Assembly: GCA_029864065.1 (NCBI GenBank)
Contig: JAOTUD010000039.1
Span: 1-11,435 of the forward strand
Direction of reading: 5' to 3'
Length of the DNA: 11,435 nucleotides
Origin: Gammaproteobacteria bacterium
GTDB lineage: Bacteria; Pseudomonadota; Gammaproteobacteria; GCA-001735895
Under the pieces are notes generated by a model. The model was not told where the DNA came from and did not search any database. It was given only the letters and a program-made list of their open reading frames with translations. Position numbers and translations under genes: made by a program. Of this stretch, positions 6,632 through 11,435 are shown one piece after another (the first letter of the stretch is position 1; each line of letters starts with the position of its first letter).

Positions 6632-7445
6632 CGTAAACAGTCTGCGTCAACGCCTGCACCAATTGCAGAGCGTGATCGACAAGCATGCGCCGGAATTCAT
6701 CGGCCTGCAGGAAACCAAGGTACAGGACCAGGAGTTCCCGCTGGACGCGATCGCCGAGATGGGTTACCACGCGATTTACGCGGGACAAAAGACCCATTAT
6801 GGCGTGGCCTTGCTGTCCCGCCGTACCTGTCGCGCGCCCTGCTACGGATTTCCCGAAGATAACGATGACGCACAGAAACGCTTTATCGGCGGAGAATTCA
6901 GTCTCGACGGCGGCTCGATCCTGGTTTTCAACGGTTATTTTCCGCAGGGAGAGAGCCGTGACCACGCGATCAAGTTCCCCGCCAAGGAGCGCTTTTACCG
7001 GGATCTGATCCGGTTTCTCGGGCGCTACGATATGCGCCGCTCGAACCTGGTCGTCATGGGCGACTACAATATCGCCCCATGGGACGCCGACATAGGTATC
7101 GGCGAGGATAACGCCAGGCGCTGGTTGAAGACCGGCAAAACCAGCTTTCTGCCCGAAGAGCGCGAATGGTTCGAGCAGCTTACCGCGCTCGGCCTGCATG
7201 ATGGGTTTCGTCTGTGCCACGCCGACGAGGACAATTGTTTCAGCTGGTTCGATTACCGCAGCCGAGGGTTCGAGCGGGAACCGAAGCGCGGCCTGCGCAT
7301 CGATCATTTGCTGGTTTCGGAACTACTGAAGCCGAGGGTGGTCGATGCTGGAGTAGATTACGACATTCGTGCGATGGAAAAACCATCCGATCATGCGCCG
7401 ACCTGGGTCGAACTGGACCTGGCAATCGGCGCTGACATCAGCTAA
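6612..7445 (+). CDS. xthA: Exodeoxyribonuclease III (AP endonuclease, XthA)
   Basis: XthA is the cytoplasmic apurinic/apyrimidinic endonuclease and 3'-5' exonuclease of base-excision repair, and also cleans up blocked 3' ends from oxidative damage. The 277 residues compare with 268 in E. coli and align throughout. Catalytic and metal-binding residues of the exonuclease-endonuclease-phosphatase fold are intact: Asn7 in SFNVN, Glu34 in LQETK, Tyr109 in NGYFPQGES, Asp151 and Asn153 in MGDYNIAP, Asp231 in LRIDH, and Asp260-His261 in PSDHAP. GTGKTSFLPEEREW-like sequence around 174-186 is also typical of the XthA branch. The ATG at 6612 lies inside the end of yihY, a 20-base overlap, with GAGGA (6596-6600) upstream. 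This arrangement favours translational coupling. msrA follows after 26 bases, so two oxidative-damage repair genes are adjacent. Confidence 0.95.
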   Translation: MKIVSFNVNSLRQRLHQLQSVIDKHAPEFIGLQETKVQDQEFPLDAIAEMGYHAIYAGQKTHYGVALLSRRTCRAPCYGFPEDNDDAQKRFIGGEFSLDGGSILVFNGYFPQGESRDHAIKFPAKERFYRDLIRFLGRYDMRRSNLVVMGDYNIAPWDADIGIGEDNARRWLKTGKTSFLPEEREWFEQLTALGLHDGFRLCHADEDNCFSWFDYRSRGFEREPKRGLRIDHLLVSELLKPRVVDAGVDYDIRAMEKPSDHAPTWVELDLAIGADIS

Positions 7446-7471
7446 CCGGCTCAACTGACAGGAGACAAACC

Positions 7472-8095
7472 ATGTTTGCTCGACCCACAACGATTCCAGA
7501 CGCCGCGCAGGCATTGCCCGGCCGTGACGAAGCCATGCAGTTCAACCCGATTCACAGCGTACTCGGAACCTCCATGGTCGAGCCCTTTCCTGAGGATTGC
7601 GAGCAAATCGTGTTCGGGCTCGGGTGTTTCTGGGGTGCGGAACGCAAGTTCTGGAAGCTGCCCGGCGTGTACACCACCGCGGTCGGGTACGCGGCAGGCC
7701 ATACGCCCAACCCCAGCTACCAGGAAGTCTGCACCGGTATGACCGGGCATAACGAGGTCGTGCTGGTGGTTTACCGGCCCGCGCAAATCGAATTCGATGC
7801 TTTGCTGAAAACATTCTGGGAGTCGCATGATCCGACCCAGGGGATGCGCCAGGGCAACGATCGGGGCACGCAGTATCGTTCCGGCATTTACTACAGCAAC
7901 GACGGCCAGAAGGCGGCAGCCGCGCAGAGCCTCGAGTCTTACCAGCAGAAACTTCGCGCCGCGGGGCATGCGGCCATCACCACCGAAATCATGCCGGCCG
8001 GTCCGTTTTACTATGCCGAGGAATACCACCAGCAATACCTGGAAAAAAATCCGTCGGGCTATTGTGGTTTGGATGGGACTGGAGTACCTTGTTAG
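7472..8095 (+). CDS. msrA: Peptide methionine sulfoxide reductase MsrA
   Basis: MsrA reduces the S epimer of methionine sulfoxide, free or in proteins, back to methionine, with electrons from thioredoxin. The 207 residues match the longer E. coli-type MsrA (212). The active-site motif GCFWGAE places the catalytic cysteine at residue 52, and the recycling cysteines expected of this class are Cys198 (GYCG) and Cys207, the last residue. Other conserved parts are VGYAAGHTPNPSYQEVCTGMTGHNE (66-94 region), ESHDPTQGMRQGNDRGTQYRS (117-137 region) and YYAEEYHQQYL. The N-terminal 45 residues are the variable extension of this group and show no signal peptide, so the enzyme should be cytoplasmic. AGGAG (7460-7464) stands 7 bases before the ATG. 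It is the last gene of the run starting with tmcA; an AT-rich gap follows. Confidence 0.95.
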   Translation: MFARPTTIPDAAQALPGRDEAMQFNPIHSVLGTSMVEPFPEDCEQIVFGLGCFWGAERKFWKLPGVYTTAVGYAAGHTPNPSYQEVCTGMTGHNEVVLVVYRPAQIEFDALLKTFWESHDPTQGMRQGNDRGTQYRSGIYYSNDGQKAAAAQSLESYQQKLRAAGHAAITTEIMPAGPFYYAEEYHQQYLEKNPSGYCGLDGTGVPC

Positions 8096-8188
8096 AAATT
8101 TAATTAAAGAAATCGCCTAATTTACTGATTAATATAGAAATAGGGTGGTAAATATCTAACCGGAATCCGGCTTGTCCGGTGGTTTGCG
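8096..8188 (+). promoter_or_regulatory. AT-rich intergenic region with inverted repeat
   Basis: The first 63 bases after msrA are strikingly AT-rich compared with the surrounding genes, as expected for a promoter region. I could not find a clean -35/-10 pair. At 8159-8180 an inverted repeat, ACCGGA and TCCGGT with a 10-base spacer, contains a third CCGG copy in its middle. It could be an operator or a weak hairpin; there is no T run after it. GGTGG (8178-8182) could serve as ribosome binding site for the ATG at 8189. Confidence 0.35.
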
Positions 8189-8648
8189 ATGACCAGGACA
8201 GGCGTTTGTCGATCCTGTCTGACGGGATCGGCCGAATTGTTTTCGGCGGCAATCTTGCGCTTCGGCGTTGCCATGGCTGTCGGCGAATCCGCCGCCACGC
8301 AAACCGCCGGGCCGTACGCGTTCACGCTCGACGCGCAAAATCTGACCGGGCTGCTGCAGTCGATGCCCGGCCCCGGGATCATCGGGTCGCGTCACGCGGA
8401 GGATTACCGGCAGGGCCATATCGACACGCCCTGTAAGCTTGCGCTGCGCCAGACCCGCCCGCGCGGCGCCGGCGAAACTGGCAAAATCCCCAGAACAGGC
8501 TATGTTCTTTTACTGTAACGGTAACGCTAGTAATGCGGGCATCGAGGCCATTCGGATAGCGTCGGGCTGCGGATACGAGCGATTGTTCTGGATTCGAGGC
8601 GGATTCGTCGAATGGGAGGATAAGGACTGTCCGCATGTAATCGAGTAG
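8189..8648 (+). pseudogene. Rhodanese-like domain protein, frameshifted and lacking the active-site cysteine
   Basis: Two overlapping reading frames together spell one rhodanese-like (sulfurtransferase-fold) protein. The first frame, from the ATG at 8189, has a weakly hydrophobic N-terminus that may be a decayed signal peptide, then YAFTLDAQNLTGLLQSMPG and IIGSRHAEDYRQGHIDT. The second frame (from about 8430) continues as PVSLR, then KLAKSPEQAMFFYCNG and the rhodanese end GYERLFWIRGGFVEWE, stopping at 8646-8648. Dropping one C from the CCC at 8429-8431 joins them into HIDTPVSL, which fits the family. Where a functional protein has VIDSR this has IIGSR, and the catalytic cysteine position expected 5 residues after FYC is serine (AGT, 8529-8531). 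These point to decay rather than only a sequencing error. The stop is 4 bases before the cyclic di-GMP gene. The alignment is from memory, so the exact residue matching is inference. Confidence 0.7.
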
Positions 8649-8652
8649 CACT

Positions 8653-11388
8653 GTGTTATCGCGTATCTACAGCTTCAAATTTATTATCGGTTTCGCCTTG
8701 CTGTGGCTTGGTGCACTGGCTTATGGCCTGGCCATTTACAGCACGCAGGTTTACCGCGAACACGCCATCGAGGCGCAAGTCGATTCGCTGCAGTCGATGC
8801 TCGAGCGTGATGCCGCGGAAGCCGTTCAGGAACTGTACGAAAACCAGAACCAGTTTGCCTCCAAACTACAGAACGAAGCCCCGTTCAGGGCTGCTTTGAA
8901 TCAACGCGATGCCGCGAAGATGGAAGCCTGGCTGGCCGAGAGCTATAGTCGATACCAGGATGCATCGGGCGTGTTCAAGCTGAGAGCGGTCGTGGTGCGC
9001 GATCTCTCCGGTGAAATATTCGCGCGCAGTTCCGACGAAGGACTGGAAGGTTACGGCGGCTGTCCCGCCGCGCTCGAGTCGATCGGCGGCTCCTTGATCC
9101 GGCTGCTCAAGCCCCGTTATGCGCTGTGCAGTTTCGATGGCAGCCTGTTGAGCGAGGTACTCGTTCCGGTAGGTTCGCTGGAGCCGATAGCCTATCTTCA
9201 GATCATCGCCGACGCGGTAGAGGGACTTAAGCGCATCGAGCGTCGCATCGGCATGCCGCTGAAAATCGCCCAGTCCGCGGACGTGGATCTTTACCGCTCA
9301 CCGAAATGGGTCGAGGCAGGCACCGGCACCCATTTATACCCGACCTACAAACTTTACGGGGATGACGCCTTCCTCGGTGCAACCATCGGCGCGGCGTTCG
9401 ACAAGCGGCCGGTTATCGACCGGCTCGCCCGCACCGAGGCCAGCTTTTTCCTGATTACGACGATTGCCACGGTGAGCGCGCTGGTGCTGGTGCTGTTTCT
9501 GCTGAACCGCGCCTTCATGCCGATGAACAAGCTGCGCAATTCGGTCGGTGCCCTGTTAACCGGCAAGTACGCGTCGATTAGCGAGGAGAAACTCCCCAGC
9601 GAACTGAAGGACCTGGTCCTCGCCTACAACGAAATGGTGGAAGGGCTGGAGATCGAAACCATATCGCGCCGCCAGATCGAGGAAAAGCTGCGTTCGGAAA
9701 AAGACTTTATATCGACCACGCTCGATTCGATCACCAACCCGGTGATCGTCATCGATTCCAGGGATCGTATAAAGCTCATCAATCCAAGCGCGGAGAAACT
9801 CTTTGGCGACAGGGAAGCCGCTCTCGTCGACACCTCGATTCATGAAGTGCTGATCCTCTACGCGAATCGCCAGACCACGCGCATCGTCGACCTCAGCCAG
9901 TTGCTGAACCGCAAGCTGTCCATCAGTTCGATGTTTTTTTACGACGCCAACCGCAACCTTGTCGAACTCGAGTTTTCCGCTTCGCCGATGATCGACATGG
10001 AGGCCGAGGATGTCGGTTTCGTCATTATTCTGAAGGACGTCTCCGAGGATCGAAAGCTGCGCCGCAAGCTGAGCTACGAGGGCAGCCACGACCAGCTGAC
10101 CGGCTTTCTCAACCGCTCGGCCTTCGAACAAAAGTTTGAAACGCTGGTCACCGAAGACAACAACGCGCTGCCGCAACACGTGCTGGCCTTTCTCGATATC
10201 GATCAGTTCAGGGTCGTCAACGAAACCTGCGGCAGCGCTGCCGGCGACCTGTTGTTGAAGCAGGTCAGCTCGATGATCAAGAAGCACGTGCGCAAATCCG
10301 ATATCCTGTCGCGTCTGAGCGGCGACGAGTTCGGCATCATCATGCCGTTCTTCGAGATGGAGCGCGCGCTGCAGGCTATCCAGAAAATCATCATCGAAAT
10401 TCAGCATTCGGGATTCGTCTGGAACGAGCAGGAATACCTGATAACCGCGAGCATCGGCGTGATGGCCTTTGGTCGCATGAGCGACGAGTACGCCGAATTC
10501 TATTCCAAGGTCACGACGGCCTGTTTCCTGGCCAAGCAGAATGGCGGTAACCAGTACCATTTCATCGACGAAAACGATGAAAAAGTCATGGCGCAACAGG
10601 TATCGATGGAATGGGTTTCGGGAATCATGGAAGGTTTTACCGACGACCGTTTTTGCCTTTACGTGCAGCCCATCGTCGGTATCGACGAGTATGGCGAGCA
10701 TACTCACACCCACTACGAGGTTCTGATTCGCTATCGCAGCCCGGACGGTACCATTATCTCGCCGGGCGATTTTCTGCCGCCGGCCGAGCGCTACAATTTG
10801 ATCGAAAGAATCGATTGCTGGGTGGTCAACAATATCATCGCATGGCTGCAGGAAAACCAGCACAGGCTGGACGACGTCATGTTTTCGATCAATCTCTCGG
10901 GTCGCAGTATCGGCTCGCAAACCTTCCATAATTTTCTGCACGACAGCCTTAGCATTAGCAATATAGACATAAGCCTGCTGTGCTTCGAGATTACCGAGAC
11001 CGCGGTCGTGGACAACGTCGAAAAATCGGTGGAGTTCATCAACTCGATAAAGAAGCTGGGCGCCAAATTTTCGCTGGACGACTTCGGCACGGGGTTATCG
11101 TCATTCAGCTACCTGAAGCAGTTTCCGGTCGACTACCTGAAAATCGACGGCGAGTTCGTGCGCGATATCATCGAAGACGACAAGAGCTTTGTTTTCGTGC
11201 GTTCGATGACCGAGGTCGGGCACTGTCTCGACATGGAGGTTATCGCGGAATTCGTCGAGTCGGACACGATGTTCAACAAGCTGCGCGAGGCCAACGTCGA
11301 CTATATCCAGGGTTACCAGGTCGGCAGGCCGGTTGCGCTCGAGACGCTGCTGGAATGCGACCGGCCAGGCACTAAAAAGGCGGGTTGA
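8653..11388 (+). CDS. Membrane-bound PAS-GGDEF-EAL cyclic di-GMP sensor enzyme
   Basis: This 911-residue inner membrane protein should make and/or break cyclic di-GMP in response to a signal. Layout: membrane segment 9-30, a periplasmic sensor region about 31-260 containing two cysteines (137 and 159) that could form a disulfide, membrane segment about 264-285, a HAMP-like linker 286-340, PAS about 347-465, GGDEF about 470-640 and EAL about 650-900. The GGDEF signature is SGDEF (556-560), with the DID metal/base motif at 515-517 and an intact inhibitory site RKSD at 547-550. In the EAL domain the expected catalytic set is present: Glu689 (EVL), Asn747, Glu779, Asp809-Asp810, Lys830, Glu866 and Gln886. 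Phosphodiesterase activity is therefore likely; cyclase activity is possible, or the GGDEF may be a GTP-sensing module. The start is GTG, because an in-frame TAA lies at 8638-8640 and no ATG precedes the first membrane segment. The architecture resembles RbdA-type proteins; orthology is not claimed. Confidence 0.92.
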   Translation: MLSRIYSFKFIIGFALLWLGALAYGLAIYSTQVYREHAIEAQVDSLQSMLERDAAEAVQELYENQNQFASKLQNEAPFRAALNQRDAAKMEAWLAESYSRYQDASGVFKLRAVVVRDLSGEIFARSSDEGLEGYGGCPAALESIGGSLIRLLKPRYALCSFDGSLLSEVLVPVGSLEPIAYLQIIADAVEGLKRIERRIGMPLKIAQSADVDLYRSPKWVEAGTGTHLYPTYKLYGDDAFLGATIGAAFDKRPVIDRLARTEASFFLITTIATVSALVLVLFLLNRAFMPMNKLRNSVGALLTGKYASISEEKLPSELKDLVLAYNEMVEGLEIETISRRQIEEKLRSEKDFISTTLDSITNPVIVIDSRDRIKLINPSAEKLFGDREAALVDTSIHEVLILYANRQTTRIVDLSQLLNRKLSISSMFFYDANRNLVELEFSASPMIDMEAEDVGFVIILKDVSEDRKLRRKLSYEGSHDQLTGFLNRSAFEQKFETLVTEDNNALPQHVLAFLDIDQFRVVNETCGSAAGDLLLKQVSSMIKKHVRKSDILSRLSGDEFGIIMPFFEMERALQAIQKIIIEIQHSGFVWNEQEYLITASIGVMAFGRMSDEYAEFYSKVTTACFLAKQNGGNQYHFIDENDEKVMAQQVSMEWVSGIMEGFTDDRFCLYVQPIVGIDEYGEHTHTHYEVLIRYRSPDGTIISPGDFLPPAERYNLIERIDCWVVNNIIAWLQENQHRLDDVMFSINLSGRSIGSQTFHNFLHDSLSISNIDISLLCFEITETAVVDNVEKSVEFINSIKKLGAKFSLDDFGTGLSSFSYLKQFPVDYLKIDGEFVRDIIEDDKSFVFVRSMTEVGHCLDMEVIAEFVESDTMFNKLREANVDYIQGYQVGRPVALETLLECDRPGTKKAG

Positions 11389-11435
11389 CCCGAGCCGCCG
11401 GTAAATTTCCGGATTCGCGGGAGCTAGGGTTTGTT

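Noticed and set aside
8515..8526. Two tandem copies of GTAACG as a possible slippage site in the rhodanese remnant
   Set aside because: The reading frame is consistent across this spot, so the frameshift lies earlier, near 8429-8431. Two 6-base copies are unremarkable.
9556..10941. A 461-residue open frame on the - strand inside the GGDEF-EAL gene
   Set aside because: It is fully antisense to a gene with clear domains. Its composition reflects the codon bias of the real strand, and it matches no family I recognise.
11381..11435. Possible terminator after the GGDEF-EAL gene
   Set aside because: CCCG (11389-11392) can pair with CGGG (11418-11421), and two CCGG copies lie inside. However, the structure is bulged, another short repeat crosses the stop codon, and only a weak TTTGTT follows.
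1..11435. Defence system, mobile element, CRISPR array or RNA gene
   Set aside because: I found no transposase, integrase, repeat array, tRNA-like cloverleaf or toxin-antitoxin pair; nearly all of the window is accounted for by recognisable housekeeping and signalling genes.

Overview
The window looks like chromosomal DNA of a gammaproteobacterium with moderately high GC content. The evidence is protein similarity recalled from memory: an Escherichia-type FadE C-terminus, a FadD very close in layout to the E. coli enzyme, a TmcA with the fused ATPase and GNAT architecture, E. coli-like XthA and MsrA, and a DUF1244 protein. I cannot fix the genus. No tRNA, rRNA, CRISPR array, insertion sequence or phage gene is visible. 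The content is mostly housekeeping, and I do not see a convincing new multi-gene system.

Layout. (1) Positions 1-2182 hold the end of fadE (acyl-CoA dehydrogenase, cut by the window edge) and a complete fadD (long-chain acyl-CoA synthetase). They are 50 bases apart on the + strand and together perform activation and first oxidation of fatty acids. (2) A 134-base convergent gap follows, then a small DUF1244 gene on the - strand (2317-2631). (3) At 2624-2652, overlapping the DUF1244 start codon, is the best promoter-like sequence in the window (perfect TATAAT). It points at a tight co-directional series of five genes: tmcA (tRNA-Met wobble acetyltransferase), a DUF924 gene, a YihY/BrkB-family membrane protein gene, xthA (exonuclease III) and msrA (methionine sulfoxide reductase A). 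Gaps are 25 bases or so at most, and yihY and xthA overlap by 20 bases. (4) An AT-rich gap at 8096-8188 precedes a broken rhodanese gene (8189-8648), which has a frameshift and has lost the catalytic cysteine. (5) Four bases after it begins a 911-residue membrane sensor with PAS, GGDEF and EAL domains for cyclic di-GMP turnover, running almost to the window end.

How they fit together. The fad pair is a beta-oxidation unit. The tmcA-to-msrA series mixes tRNA modification with repair of oxidised DNA (XthA) and oxidised protein (MsrA), so a shared stress or growth role is possible but not shown. The rhodanese remnant probably once formed a transcription unit with the cyclic di-GMP gene. The points most worth checking are the decayed rhodanese, the promoter overlapping the DUF1244 start, and the gene order of the tmcA-msrA cluster.
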